Assembly: GCA_024400955.1 (NCBI GenBank) | Contig: JAKSLY010000014.1 | Location: 1-57,875 of the forward strand | Origin: Treponema sp. | GTDB taxonomy: Bacteria > Spirochaetota > Spirochaetia > Treponematales > Treponemataceae | DNA length: 57,875 nucleotides | Direction of reading: 5' to 3' | In this document: piece after piece, positions 26,729-35,456 of the stretch | Position numbering within the stretch: the stretch's first letter is position 1 | Layout of the letters: every line of letters begins with the position of its first letter | The notes under the pieces: model-generated | Told to the model about the DNA's origin: nothing | The model's input: only the letters and a program-made list of their open reading frames with translations | The model's database searches: none | Position numbers and translations under genes: made by a program

Positions 26729-28714
26729 ATGGCAGAAAATAACGATTACGGTGCCGGTAATATTCAGGTATTGCAGGGACTTGAGCCGGTAAGAAAACGC
26801 CCTGGTATGTATATTGGTTCTACGGGACCTAACGGACTTCACCATCTTGTTTATGAAGTTGTTGATAACTGTATAGATGAAGCCATGGCAGGATTCTGCC
26901 ACAATATAACGGTTGCACTTGAACTTGATGACATTTGCCGCGTAGAAGATGATGGACGCGGTATTCCTGTTGATATTCACCCTACACAGGGAATTTCGGC
27001 TCTTGAGCTTGTTTTAACCCGACTTCATGCCGGTGGTAAATTTGACAAGTCAAACTACAAGGTTTCCGGCGGTTTGCATGGTGTTGGCGTTTCCTGCGTT
27101 AATGCCCTTTCCGACTGGCTTGAAGCCACCGTTTACCGTAATGGAAAGGTTTATTCGGAAAAATTCAAGCGTGGCATTCCAAACAAGGAAGGCGTACAGG
27201 AAATAGGTACAACTGACCGTACGGGTACCACCATTCGCTGGAAGAGCGATGCAACCATCTTTACTGAGACCATTCAGTATGACTTTGATGTTCTTCTTGC
27301 GCGTCTTCGTGAACTTGCATTCCTTAACCCTGGAATTCAGATTACTTTCCGTGATGAACGTCTTGCAACTCCTAAGGAACTTGTACTTAAGTTTGAAGGC
27401 GGTATTAATGAATACACAAAATTCCTCAACGAAGGAAGAAAAGTTGTTCCGGAAGATCCGATTTTCATCAATGGGGAACAGAATGATGTCATTGCTGAAA
27501 TTTCAATGCAGTACAATGACGGCTACGAAGACAAGATCTATTCCTATGTAAACGACATTAATACCCGTGAAGGTGGTACTCATCTTGACGGTTTTAAGAA
27601 TGCCCTTACTTTTGTTATGAACAAGGCTCTTGACGGCAATGAAAAGCTGTTCAAGAAGCTTAATCCAAAGTGGAATCCTAAGGCTACAAAGGAACAGAAG
27701 GAAAAGGCTGCCAAGGAAATCAAGGTTGAGCGTCTTACCGGTGATGATGTCCGTACGGGTATTGCTGCTGTAATTTCCGTAAAGGTTCCGGAACCTCAGT
27801 TTGAAGGGCAGACTAAGCAGAAGCTTGGAAATACTGAAGTTCGTTCAATCGTATATTCACTTGTTTCGGAAAAGCTTACCCAGTGGTTCGAACAGAATCC
27901 ACAAATCTGCAATTCAATCCTTGAAAAGGCCGTTAACGAAGCCCTGGGACGCATTAAGGCAAGAAAGACCATTGAGGCCAACAGAAAGAACGGTATGGAC
28001 AGTTTTGGGCTTCCTGGAAAGCTTGCAGACTGTTCTTCAAACAAGCCGGAGGAATGTGAGGTATACATTGTCGAAGGAGACTCTGCCGGTGGTTCTGCAA
28101 AGCAGGGTAGAAATCCTAAGACTCAGGCAATTCTTCCTCTCTGGGGTAAGATGCTTAACGTTGAAAAGGTTGCTGCTGACAAGGTAATTAACAATGATAA
28201 GCTTCAGCCGGTAATTGCTTCCCTTGGAACTGGAATCGGCAAAAACTTTAACATTGAAAAGCTCAGGTACCATAAGATCATCATCATGGCTGATGCCGAT
28301 GTTGACGGTGCCCATATTTCGACCCTGCTCATGACATTCTTCTTCCGCTTTATGCCGGAACTTATTGAAAAAGGCTATGTTTACATTGCAATGCCTCCTC
28401 TTTACCGTGTTGAATATAAAAAGCAGAAATTCAAGAAGTTTGTGTTCAGCGATGAAGAACGTGACCGTGCCCTGGAAGAACTCGGTGAAAACCGCGACAA
28501 GGCTGAAGTTCAGCGTTATAAAGGTCTTGGTGAAATGGAATGGCAGGAACTTAAGGAAACTACCATGGCTCCGGAAAACCGCAAGATGAAGCAGGTTAAG
28601 ATTACCGATGCCCAGATGGCAGATCAGGTTTTCTCAATTCTCATGGGTGATGATGTTGATCCTCGCCGCAAGTTCATTGAAGAGAACGCAGAATACGCAA
28701 CACTGGATGTTTAA
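26729..28714 (+). CDS. gyrB: DNA gyrase subunit B
   Basis: A 661-residue ATPase subunit of gyrase from ATG 26729 (MAENNDYGAGNIQVLQGLEP); an upstream in-frame TTG at 26708 is less likely. The GHKL ATPase motif is EVVDNCIDEAMAG with DDGRGIPV and the lid GGLHGVGVSCVNALS. The TOPRIM motif is EGDSAGGSAKQGR with DADVDGAHISTLL. The C-terminus ends with the conserved MGDDVDPRRKFIEENA block. Length suits gyrase or topoisomerase IV; neighbouring gyrA and the origin location support gyrase. Confidence 0.97.
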   Translation: MAENNDYGAGNIQVLQGLEPVRKRPGMYIGSTGPNGLHHLVYEVVDNCIDEAMAGFCHNITVALELDDICRVEDDGRGIPVDIHPTQGISALELVLTRLHAGGKFDKSNYKVSGGLHGVGVSCVNALSDWLEATVYRNGKVYSEKFKRGIPNKEGVQEIGTTDRTGTTIRWKSDATIFTETIQYDFDVLLARLRELAFLNPGIQITFRDERLATPKELVLKFEGGINEYTKFLNEGRKVVPEDPIFINGEQNDVIAEISMQYNDGYEDKIYSYVNDINTREGGTHLDGFKNALTFVMNKALDGNEKLFKKLNPKWNPKATKEQKEKAAKEIKVERLTGDDVRTGIAAVISVKVPEPQFEGQTKQKLGNTEVRSIVYSLVSEKLTQWFEQNPQICNSILEKAVNEALGRIKARKTIEANRKNGMDSFGLPGKLADCSSNKPEECEVYIVEGDSAGGSAKQGRNPKTQAILPLWGKMLNVEKVAADKVINNDKLQPVIASLGTGIGKNFNIEKLRYHKIIIMADADVDGAHISTLLMTFFFRFMPELIEKGYVYIAMPPLYRVEYKKQKFKKFVFSDEERDRALEELGENRDKAEVQRYKGLGEMEWQELKETTMAPENRKMKQVKITDAQMADQVFSILMGDDVDPRRKFIEENAEYATLDV

Positions 28715-28753
28715 TGATTATGTCATCCCTAAATGTTTTTTTAGAGATGCTCT

Positions 28754-28821
28754 CATGTCATCCCGAACTTGATTCGGGATCTCTTACATAAATAGATTCT
28801 GAAACAAGTTCAGAATGACAG
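28754..28821. repeat. Dispersed inverted repeat between gyrB and gyrA
   Basis: Two head-to-head palindromic units: TCATCCCGAACTTGATTCGG with GATCTC, then GATTCTGAAACAAGTTCAGA with ATGACA. Each can fold on itself, and the two ends TCATCC...GAATGAC also pair. It belongs to the family seen at 741-868, 1438-1555 and 2614-2672. It sits inside what is normally a tight gyrB-gyrA transcript and may lower or uncouple gyrA expression. Confidence 0.8.
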
Positions 28822-28831
28822 GAAAATTGAA

Positions 28832-31315
28832 ATGATTGAAAAAATAAACTACGAAGAAAGACAGACGCCTGAAGGTGGATATATTTTAACAGCTCCGATT
28901 GAGCATGAAATGCAGCGTTCATTCATTGACTACTCAATGTCGGTAATTGTTGAACGTGCCTTGCCTGATGTGCGCGATGGATTGAAGCCAGTTCACCGCC
29001 GCATTCTCTATGCCATGGCAGAAGAAAATTTGACTAGTGGCGGAAAAACAAAGAAGTGTGCAACTGTAGTCGGTGACGTTCTTGGTCGTTACCATCCACA
29101 TGGAGATGCTTCCGTTTACGATGCCATGGTTCGTCTTGGTCAGGCTTTCTCAATGCGCTATATGCCTGTTACAAAGCAGGGTAACTTTGGAGGAATAGAC
29201 GGTTCTCCTGCAGCCGCATACCGATACACTGAGGCAAAGATGTCCAAGGTTGCCGAGGTTATGGTTGATGACATCAAGAAGGATACCGTTGACTTTAATC
29301 CTAACTTTGACGATACAAGACAGGAACCTAAGGTTCTTCCTGCAGCATTTCCATTCCTTTTGTGTAATGGATCGACAGGTATTGCCGTTGGTATGGCAAC
29401 GAACATGCCTCCACACAATCTTAGGGAAGTTGGTTCTGCAATCTGTACTTACATAGATAATCCTGATTCTTCCATTGATGACCTTATGCGTCATCTTAAG
29501 GGTCCTGACTTTCCTACAGGTGGAATTATCTTTGGTAAGAAGGGTATTGCTGATGCTTATAAGACAGGCCGTGGCAAGATTCTTCTTCGTGCTCGTTTTA
29601 CAATTGAAGTTGACACCAAGGGAAAGGAAAAAATCGTGTTTACGGAAATTCCTTACCAGACACGTACGACCGATCTTGTTACAAAAATCGGTGAACTTGC
29701 CCGCGATAAGGTTATTGAAGGAATTGACCGTGTAAACGATGGTAGCCATGGTGATGAAGTTCGTATTGAAGTGGACATTAAGCGTGGTGCCATTGCAAAG
29801 GTTGTTTTGAATCAGCTTTTTGCAAAGACAGCACTTCAGTCTTCTTACGGAATCATAAATCTTGCCCTTGTTCCAAGTGGAAATGGTCTTGCTCCTCAGG
29901 TATTGAACCTTAAGCAGATCATCAAGCATTTTGTTGACCACCGTGACCAGGTAATTACACGCCGTACAAAATTTGAGCTTGCAGTTGCCAAGAAAAAGGA
30001 ACACATCCTTGAAGCAAAGATTACAGCGGTTGATTGCGTTGATGAAGTAATCCAGATAATCCGTTCCAGCAAGGATGAACCGGAAGCCAAGAAAAGACTC
30101 GAGGCAAGATTTGGATTTGACGAGGAACAGTCACAGGCAATTGTTGACCTTCGTCTTGGTGTTCTTACATCTTTGCGCATTGATGAACTTAAGATTGAAT
30201 TGGAACAGCTTAAGGCTGAGATTGCTCGTCTTGAGGACCTTCTTGCCCATCATGAAAAGATACTTAACCTTATCAAGGAAGAGACAAATGCCATCGTGGA
30301 AAAATTCGGCGATGACAGGAAGACTGATATTGTTGCCGGTGAAGTTGAGACAATCAATGTTGAAGACATGATCAAGGAAGAGGACATGGTTGTTCTCATT
30401 TCAAAACTTGGTTACATAAAGCGCGTTCCTGTTTCCCAGTACAAGAGCCAGGGTAGGGGAGGCAAGGGAGTTATTTCTGCCAAGCTTGTTGAGGAAGATT
30501 TCATAAGTCAGATGTTCGTTGCATCTACACATGACTACCTCATGTTCATTACTACTGCCGGAAAAGCCTACTGGGTTAAAGTTCATGAAATTCCAGAAGC
30601 AAGCAAAATGAGCCGTGGTAGTCATATTAAGAGTCTTTTGAAAGTTAGTGCAAATGAAGATATTACAACAACAGTAGCCCTCAAGGATTTCAAGGATGAT
30701 GAATTCCTCTTTATGGCAACAGCAAATGGTGTTGTAAAAAAGACTCCTACAAGTGAATTCAAGAATGCAAAGGATCGTGGAACTACGGCTGTTCGACTTG
30801 ATGATGGAGATACTCTTGTAAGTTCAATTCTGTCTTCGGGTAAAGATGAACTTCTTCTTGTAAGCCGTCGTGGTCAGGCCCTTCGCATAGAAGAGGAAGA
30901 TGTTCGTCCTATGGGTAAGACAAGCCGCGGTGTTGCAGGTCTCAAGCTTTCCGAAGGGGATGAACTTACTTCTGCCATCAGAATAGAAAAGGAAGAAGAT
31001 GCACGAATTCTTGTCGTTACGGAAAAGGGAATCGGTAAGCGTGTAGATCCTGCAGAATTTAATTCTCATGGACGTGGAACTGGTGGCCAGAAGATTTTTG
31101 GTAATGTTGATGACAAGGGTGAAATCATCGGAGCCCTTTGTGTTCGTGAAAGTGACAGCATCATGTGCATTACAAGCCAGGGAACCTCCGTGCGCGTTGA
31201 GGCAAAGGACATTACGGTTCAGGGAAGAAGCGCCAGCGGAATCAAGGTTGTTTCCATTACTGATCCTGATTATGTTGTTGGCATTGACCGCATTGCCAAC
31301 GAGGATGAAAAATAA
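28832..31315 (+). CDS. gyrA: DNA gyrase subunit A
   Basis: An 827-residue subunit. The breakage-reunion domain starts SFIDYSMSVIVERALPDVRD and has the quinolone-region HPHGDASVYDAMVRL. The catalytic tyrosine lies in AAAYRYTEAKMSKVAE. The C-terminal beta-pinwheel carries the GyrA box SQGRGGKGV and repeated blades such as SRGVAGLKL and GRGTGGQKIF. The GyrA box supports gyrase rather than topoisomerase IV. AGGAAAA precedes ATG 28832. A dispersed repeat separates it from gyrB. Confidence 0.97.
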   Translation: MIEKINYEERQTPEGGYILTAPIEHEMQRSFIDYSMSVIVERALPDVRDGLKPVHRRILYAMAEENLTSGGKTKKCATVVGDVLGRYHPHGDASVYDAMVRLGQAFSMRYMPVTKQGNFGGIDGSPAAAYRYTEAKMSKVAEVMVDDIKKDTVDFNPNFDDTRQEPKVLPAAFPFLLCNGSTGIAVGMATNMPPHNLREVGSAICTYIDNPDSSIDDLMRHLKGPDFPTGGIIFGKKGIADAYKTGRGKILLRARFTIEVDTKGKEKIVFTEIPYQTRTTDLVTKIGELARDKVIEGIDRVNDGSHGDEVRIEVDIKRGAIAKVVLNQLFAKTALQSSYGIINLALVPSGNGLAPQVLNLKQIIKHFVDHRDQVITRRTKFELAVAKKKEHILEAKITAVDCVDEVIQIIRSSKDEPEAKKRLEARFGFDEEQSQAIVDLRLGVLTSLRIDELKIELEQLKAEIARLEDLLAHHEKILNLIKEETNAIVEKFGDDRKTDIVAGEVETINVEDMIKEEDMVVLISKLGYIKRVPVSQYKSQGRGGKGVISAKLVEEDFISQMFVASTHDYLMFITTAGKAYWVKVHEIPEASKMSRGSHIKSLLKVSANEDITTTVALKDFKDDEFLFMATANGVVKKTPTSEFKNAKDRGTTAVRLDDGDTLVSSILSSGKDELLLVSRRGQALRIEEEDVRPMGKTSRGVAGLKLSEGDELTSAIRIEKEEDARILVVTEKGIGKRVDPAEFNSHGRGTGGQKIFGNVDDKGEIIGALCVRESDSIMCITSQGTSVRVEAKDITVQGRSASGIKVVSITDPDYVVGIDRIANEDEK

Positions 31316-31330
31316 TATTTGTTAACTTTT

Positions 31331-31362
31331 AGCCGTCTGTAGCAATACAGGCGGTTTTTTTA
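31331..31362 (+). terminator. Terminator after gyrA
   Basis: CCGTCTGTA and TACAGGCGG form a 9-bp stem (one G-T pair) with loop GCAA, followed by seven Ts. It lies about 17 bp after the gyrA stop. Confidence 0.88.
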
Positions 31363-31375
31363 TATTCTAATTGTC

Positions 31376-32269
31376 ATGTGGATGCTTTTAGTTTTGGTTT
31401 ATGGTGTCATCAAGGGCTTGAGGGAAATCTGCAAGAAAAAGGCCCTTGAAAAGAATTCCGTTACAGAAGTTCTTCTTGTATATACTTTTCTTTCGCTTTT
31501 AATTTGTACGCCCCAGATTCCAAATGCAAGAGGTCTTACCTTAAATCAATATTTGTGGGTGGCACTGAAAGCCTTTGTAATTTTCATAGCATGGATAGCA
31601 GGATTCAAGGCCATAAAAAAACTGCCAATAAGTCTTTGTGGAGTTCTTGATCTTTCCAGGGTTCTTTTTGCAAGTCTGCTGGGTGTAATCGTACTTGGAG
31701 AAAAAATTTCTTTTTTTAAGGGAATAGGACTTTTATTTGTAAGCGCCGGTCTTTTGTTTTTAAGATTCAACCCCTTCGAAAAAAAAGAAAAATCATTGTC
31801 TGCTGAATTAAATTCACCATCAATTTCCGAAGAACGGAATGATTCATCAATCAGGTTTTTCATTTTACTTGCCTTTCTTTCATGCATACTGAATGCAGTT
31901 TCCGGGCTTCTTGATAAAATCCTCATGAAGGAAATGAATTCAAGTCAGCTTCAGTTTTGGTATACATTTTTTCTGGTTGTTTATTATTCAATTTATGCAC
32001 TTGTCCGAAGAATAAAAATTCATGGGAGTGTATGGTTAAATGTCTGGGTCTGGTTTCTTGCCGTTGGACTCATAGTTATGGATAAGGCTCTTTTTATTGC
32101 CAATGGATATCCTGAAAGTCAGGTTACGGTTATGACAATGATAAAGCAGTCCAGCGTCATAATTTCAATTCTGTCGGGGAAATTCATATTTAAGGAGAAG
32201 AATATTCTTCATAAGGCTTTATGTGCTGTTATAATAATTGCTGGAATCTTAATTGGCATAAGAGGATAG
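31376..32269 (+). CDS. EamA/DMT-family membrane transporter
   Basis: A 297-residue protein with about ten hydrophobic segments in two EamA halves (first half begins LVYGVIKGLREICKKKALEK; the loop LSRVLFASLLGVIVLGEKIS ends it; the second half ends KFIFKEKNILHKALCAVIII). A hydrophilic loop at residues about 137-158 separates the halves. DMT-superfamily proteins export or import amino acids, nucleosides or metabolites; the substrate cannot be inferred. No ribosome site is visible before ATG 31376. The AraC regulator follows after 9 bp and may control it. Confidence 0.88.
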   Translation: MWMLLVLVYGVIKGLREICKKKALEKNSVTEVLLVYTFLSLLICTPQIPNARGLTLNQYLWVALKAFVIFIAWIAGFKAIKKLPISLCGVLDLSRVLFASLLGVIVLGEKISFFKGIGLLFVSAGLLFLRFNPFEKKEKSLSAELNSPSISEERNDSSIRFFILLAFLSCILNAVSGLLDKILMKEMNSSQLQFWYTFFLVVYYSIYALVRRIKIHGSVWLNVWVWFLAVGLIVMDKALFIANGYPESQVTVMTMIKQSSVIISILSGKFIFKEKNILHKALCAVIIIAGILIGIRG

Positions 32270-32278
32270 GGGATTATT

Positions 32279-33157
32279 ATGGAACATATAGAAAACATGG
32301 AGCAGATAAAAAGTCTTGTTGGAGAGACCATTACCGAATCTAATCTGAAAAATGTTGATTGCTATGTTTACGAAAAATTTGCACTTTTCATTCAGGCTGC
32401 GGGATTCTGTGAATTTGCCATTAAGAAAAATCACACCCATCCATCCTATATGATTATAATTGAATTCGGTACCGATGATTTTTTGATTCCGCCTAGAATT
32501 GAACTTAAGAAAAACTACTATCTTGCATCCATACTTTCACCGGACATTCCACATGAGGACAGGGGAACAGATTTTCCAAACTACTACACCATCATGATAG
32601 AGAAGGATTACTTTGAACGGAATTTTCAGATGTATCAAAATGAAATTCCAGTTTATAAGGGACATCAGTTTTTGATTTGTCATGATATTCTCAAGATGCT
32701 TCATCTTTTTGCATTTGAATCTTCAAAGAACATGAAAAATTCCGAAGTCACTCTTGAATGCCAGACAAAGCTTCTGACCCATTGGATTATCCGCAGCCTT
32801 CTTGGTGAAAATTATGACATGCGTTCGGTTTCTACAAATGAAAGAATCGGAAGAATCCAAACCTTTATTGAACTACATTGCGGCGAAGATATTACAGTTG
32901 TTCAGCTTGCAAAAAATGCCAACATGTCCGTTTCAAATTTCAACAGGCTTTTTACAAGGGAAGTCGGGACTTCTCCAAAGAACTATCTTACTTCAGTTCG
33001 ATTGAACAAATCCTTGAAGCTGCTTAGGAGAAATGATTTTTCAGTTTCAGAGATTGCCGTACAATGTGGTTTTTCATCCCTTTCTCATTTTTCTGCCGCC
33101 TTTAAAAAGGTCTATGACATGAGTCCAAGCGACTACAGGGAGCACTATCTAAAATAG
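32279..33157 (+). CDS. AraC-family transcriptional regulator
   Basis: A 292-residue protein. The N-terminal 170 residues are a probable cupin-like sensing domain without recognisable ligand residues. The C-terminal 100 residues are a double helix-turn-helix: IQTFIELHCGEDITVVQLAK, MSVSNFNRLFTREVGTSPKN, then SVSEIAVQCGFSSLSHFSAA with FKKVYDMSPSDYRE. AGGGG lies before ATG 32279. It shares a transcript with the upstream transporter gene, a likely target; the FMN-barrel gene 88 bp downstream may be another. Confidence 0.93.
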   Translation: MEHIENMEQIKSLVGETITESNLKNVDCYVYEKFALFIQAAGFCEFAIKKNHTHPSYMIIIEFGTDDFLIPPRIELKKNYYLASILSPDIPHEDRGTDFPNYYTIMIEKDYFERNFQMYQNEIPVYKGHQFLICHDILKMLHLFAFESSKNMKNSEVTLECQTKLLTHWIIRSLLGENYDMRSVSTNERIGRIQTFIELHCGEDITVVQLAKNANMSVSNFNRLFTREVGTSPKNYLTSVRLNKSLKLLRRNDFSVSEIAVQCGFSSLSHFSAAFKKVYDMSPSDYREHYLK

Positions 33158-33245
33158 CAAATTCTTGAGCGATTTTTAAAAGCCTTGATTCTGAATATGA
33201 GTATCATGTATTTAGTATAAACCATGTTTTTTAGGAGGTCCTTTT

Positions 33246-33671
33246 ATGACAAAGGAAGAATTGTTCAAGATGATGAATGAAAATCCTGTGATGCATCTTG
33301 CCACAGTGGATGAAAATGGATTCCCTCGTGTCCGCGGAATTCTCATGTTCAAGGCATGCGAAGACGGAATCATTTTCCACACGGGAACTTTCAAGGATCT
33401 TTACAAGCAGCTTATGGCAAATCCAAATGCAGAACTCTGTTTTCAGTGCAAGGGAACTCAGGTTCGCGTTGAAGGAAAATTTGAGCTTGATGAAAGTGAC
33501 GGGATTTTTGAGGAAATCTACAACCATCCGTCACGTGCATTCGTAAGACAGTGGGGAAAATCAAAGGAAGAAGTAAAAGGCTTTCTCAAGATATTCAGGC
33601 TTAAGAACGGAAAAGCTCATACCTGGTCTATGGCAGATAACTTCAAGCCAAAGGAATACATTGATCTTTAA
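33246..33671 (+). CDS. Pyridoxamine 5'-phosphate oxidase-like FMN-binding protein
   Basis: A 141-residue split-barrel protein: MNENPVMHLATVDENGFPRV, GILMFKACEDGIIFHTGTFK, LMANPNAELCFQCKG. This is the PPOX-like family of flavin (FMN or F420) binding oxidoreductases, too short and divergent for true PdxH. An excellent ribosome site AGGAGG lies 7 bases before the ATG. Adjacent to an AraC regulator; the substrate is unknown. Confidence 0.87.
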   Translation: MTKEELFKMMNENPVMHLATVDENGFPRVRGILMFKACEDGIIFHTGTFKDLYKQLMANPNAELCFQCKGTQVRVEGKFELDESDGIFEEIYNHPSRAFVRQWGKSKEEVKGFLKIFRLKNGKAHTWSMADNFKPKEYIDL

Positions 33672-33721
33672 ATAATTGTGGAAAGTTCTATTAAATAATA
33701 AAGTAGATTAAAGATGAATCT

Positions 33722-33857
33722 TATGAAAACCGGGAAGGAAGGAAGAGGCCAGCAAAAACATTCAAAGCCCTGAAAGATAGTTTCCTTACAGGGCTTTGAA
33801 TGTAGCGACGATATCTAGCGATTTTGCTGGCCTCGTATTGACTGGTAGGTTTTCATA
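33722..33857. repeat. 136-bp element with three nested inverted repeats
   Basis: Three sets of arms nest: TATGAAAACC (33722-33731) with GGTTTTCATA (33848-33857); GAGGCCAGCAAAA (33745-33757) with TTTTGCTGGCCTC (33822-33834); and ACATTCAAAGCCCTG (33758-33772) with CAGGGCTTTGAATGT (33789-33803). All three pairings are perfect. An 18-nt bulge AGCGACGATATCTAGCGA is on the right side only. It lies between convergent genes and has no T-run. It could be a MITE-like element, a structured RNA or an elaborate bidirectional terminator. Confidence 0.85.
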
Positions 33858-33876
33858 TTTTTCTATGTCATGTTTT

Positions 33877-34458
33877 CTACTTTACGATAACATAAATGCT
33901 TTCAATAATTTTATCCGCAGTCGTAAGGTTTTTCCTGCTTCCTGAAAATTCAAGCTTTATTTCCTTTTCACTTCCGTCCGGAACTATTTCTCCTGCATAA
34001 AGAACTGCCGGCTGACCGTCCACACCGGAATTCTTTTTTGTATAAAACTCATTGTAGTCAAAGCTCTGGTTTGCCTGGCATTTGAAAACATAGGTCTTTC
34101 CTTTTTTAAGTGGAAGTTCTTTTTCAATCACTATGCCTTTTTTGGGGGTGGCACTTGTTGTCGCATCAAGATCGTCTCTTGATATTGTGGATGCTGGGTT
34201 CTGTCCCTTTGACTTGTACCAGTTAGGCAGCGATTCAGGTCTTCCGTCTTTTGGAGATCCAATCCATTTGTTTTCCGATGCTTTCTTTGTTACAAACAAG
34301 GTGTCAACGTATGTTCCATCCGATTCTTCAATCCATACTGCAAGCTGTGGTGCACGGTTTGAATATGCAACACCTGGATTGACTGCAACGGAAATTTTTT
34401 CTGCCCAGATGAAGGCAGCGGTTGCAATAAAAAAAATTGATGCAAAAGTTTTCTTCAT
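33877..34458 (-). CDS. Exported DUF2271-like protein
   Basis: A 193-residue protein with a signal peptide (MKKTFASIFFIATAAFIWAE, cleavage near AE/KI). The segment APQLAVWIEESDGTYVDTLF with KWIGSPKDGRPESLPNW resembles DUF2271, a predicted periplasmic family often encoded with flavin or PepSY-type membrane proteins. No cofactor-binding motif is visible. It is the third gene of an apparent TetR-flavoprotein-outer-membrane-DUF2271 operon, 25 bp after its neighbour. Function unknown. Confidence 0.7.
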   Translation of the reverse strand: MKKTFASIFFIATAAFIWAEKISVAVNPGVAYSNRAPQLAVWIEESDGTYVDTLFVTKKASENKWIGSPKDGRPESLPNWYKSKGQNPASTISRDDLDATTSATPKKGIVIEKELPLKKGKTYVFKCQANQSFDYNEFYTKKNSGVDGQPAVLYAGEIVPDGSEKEIKLEFSGSRKNLTTADKIIESIYVIVK

Positions 34459-34483
34459 AATATTTTTATTCCTCTTAAAAATT

Positions 34484-35455
34484 CTAGAATTTATGCGTAT
34501 AGCTGAAACCTATTCTCTGGAAGTACCATTCATGTCCGCTATAGTCCATGAGCGGTTCATATTCCATTTTTCCACTGTCATGGTATTTTGAGAATTCTTC
34601 ATAGCTTCTTTTTGTGCGGAATTCGATAAGGCCAAAGAGGGAATCCTTTTCCGTGAACTGAATGCTGAATACTCCGGCAAGGGAGTATGTCTTGTAGTCA
34701 ATTTTGTATTTCCTGTACTGGTCATCAATGTTGCTGTTGATATATCCATCTACATTGAACTTAAGTCCTACAAGGTTCAGCTTGTACGGCATCTGGTATC
34801 CAAGAATGTAATTCTGTGATAGTCCGGCTCCGGCTTTTTTTCCTGGTGTTGTCTGCCACTGGAATATATCGTCATCATCATCAGCTCCTGCAAGGGCGGA
34901 ATAATTGAATTCCCATGAAGCTACTGCAACAACATGATGCCATTCTCCAGGCCATACAGCTGCAAGATCAAACATGATTGTTGGACATGCCCAAAGCTTG
35001 TAGAAATATGTTCCGAATGGATCCTGCTGTTTGTATTCAGCTTCTTCTGGATCGTAACATGACATGCTTTTTATTCCGAGGAATTTCCATCCCGTTCCAA
35101 TTTCCGCACCTGCAGAAAGGTTGAGGAAAGCAACCGGCGTGTAGAAAAAGCTGAGTTTTGGAGTCAGCGATATGGGTGTGATTGAAAGTGCTCCTTCAAG
35201 GGCAATCCTGTTTCCTTCCGTAAGAAAATTGTTACCCGGAGTTGGAATCGTGTAGACAGCCTTTAGGGTTTCCTGAAGTTCAACTCCATCATAGGGACCT
35301 GCAAGCGGCGCAAAGTGTGTTCCGCCTGACACTACATCCGACTTTGGATAGTAACCAAAATCCGTTACCGAATAGAAGTTAAATGCGTTTTCTGCTGATA
35401 CAGTGAATGTGATTACTGCGCCAAGCAGGGCGGAAATCAATTTTATTTTTTTCAT
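34484..35455 (-). CDS. Putative outer-membrane beta-barrel protein
   Basis: A 323-residue protein with a signal peptide (MKKIKLISALLGAVITFTVS, then AENAF). The mature part is dominated by alternating amphipathic strands with many Tyr, Trp and Phe residues (FLNLSAGAEIGTGWKF, YSLAGVFSIQF) and ends in Phe (YTHKF), the usual C-terminal signature of barrel proteins inserted by BamA. A ribosome site overlaps the preceding stop. It is encoded 1 bp after the flavoprotein gene, so it belongs to the TetR-headed operon. I do not recognise a specific porin or receptor family. Confidence 0.7.
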   Translation of the reverse strand: MKKIKLISALLGAVITFTVSAENAFNFYSVTDFGYYPKSDVVSGGTHFAPLAGPYDGVELQETLKAVYTIPTPGNNFLTEGNRIALEGALSITPISLTPKLSFFYTPVAFLNLSAGAEIGTGWKFLGIKSMSCYDPEEAEYKQQDPFGTYFYKLWACPTIMFDLAAVWPGEWHHVVAVASWEFNYSALAGADDDDDIFQWQTTPGKKAGAGLSQNYILGYQMPYKLNLVGLKFNVDGYINSNIDDQYRKYKIDYKTYSLAGVFSIQFTEKDSLFGLIEFRTKRSYEEFSKYHDSGKMEYEPLMDYSGHEWYFQRIGFSYTHKF

Positions 35456-35456
35456 T

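Noticed and set aside
29150..30004. A 284-codon minus-strand open frame inside gyrA
   Set aside because: It is the complement of conserved gyrase codons, including the catalytic tyrosine region; no ribosome site or domain.
33722..33857. Nested inverted repeat considered as an integron attC site
   Set aside because: The conserved attC ends (GTTRRRY and RYYYAAC) are not present and no integrase gene is nearby.
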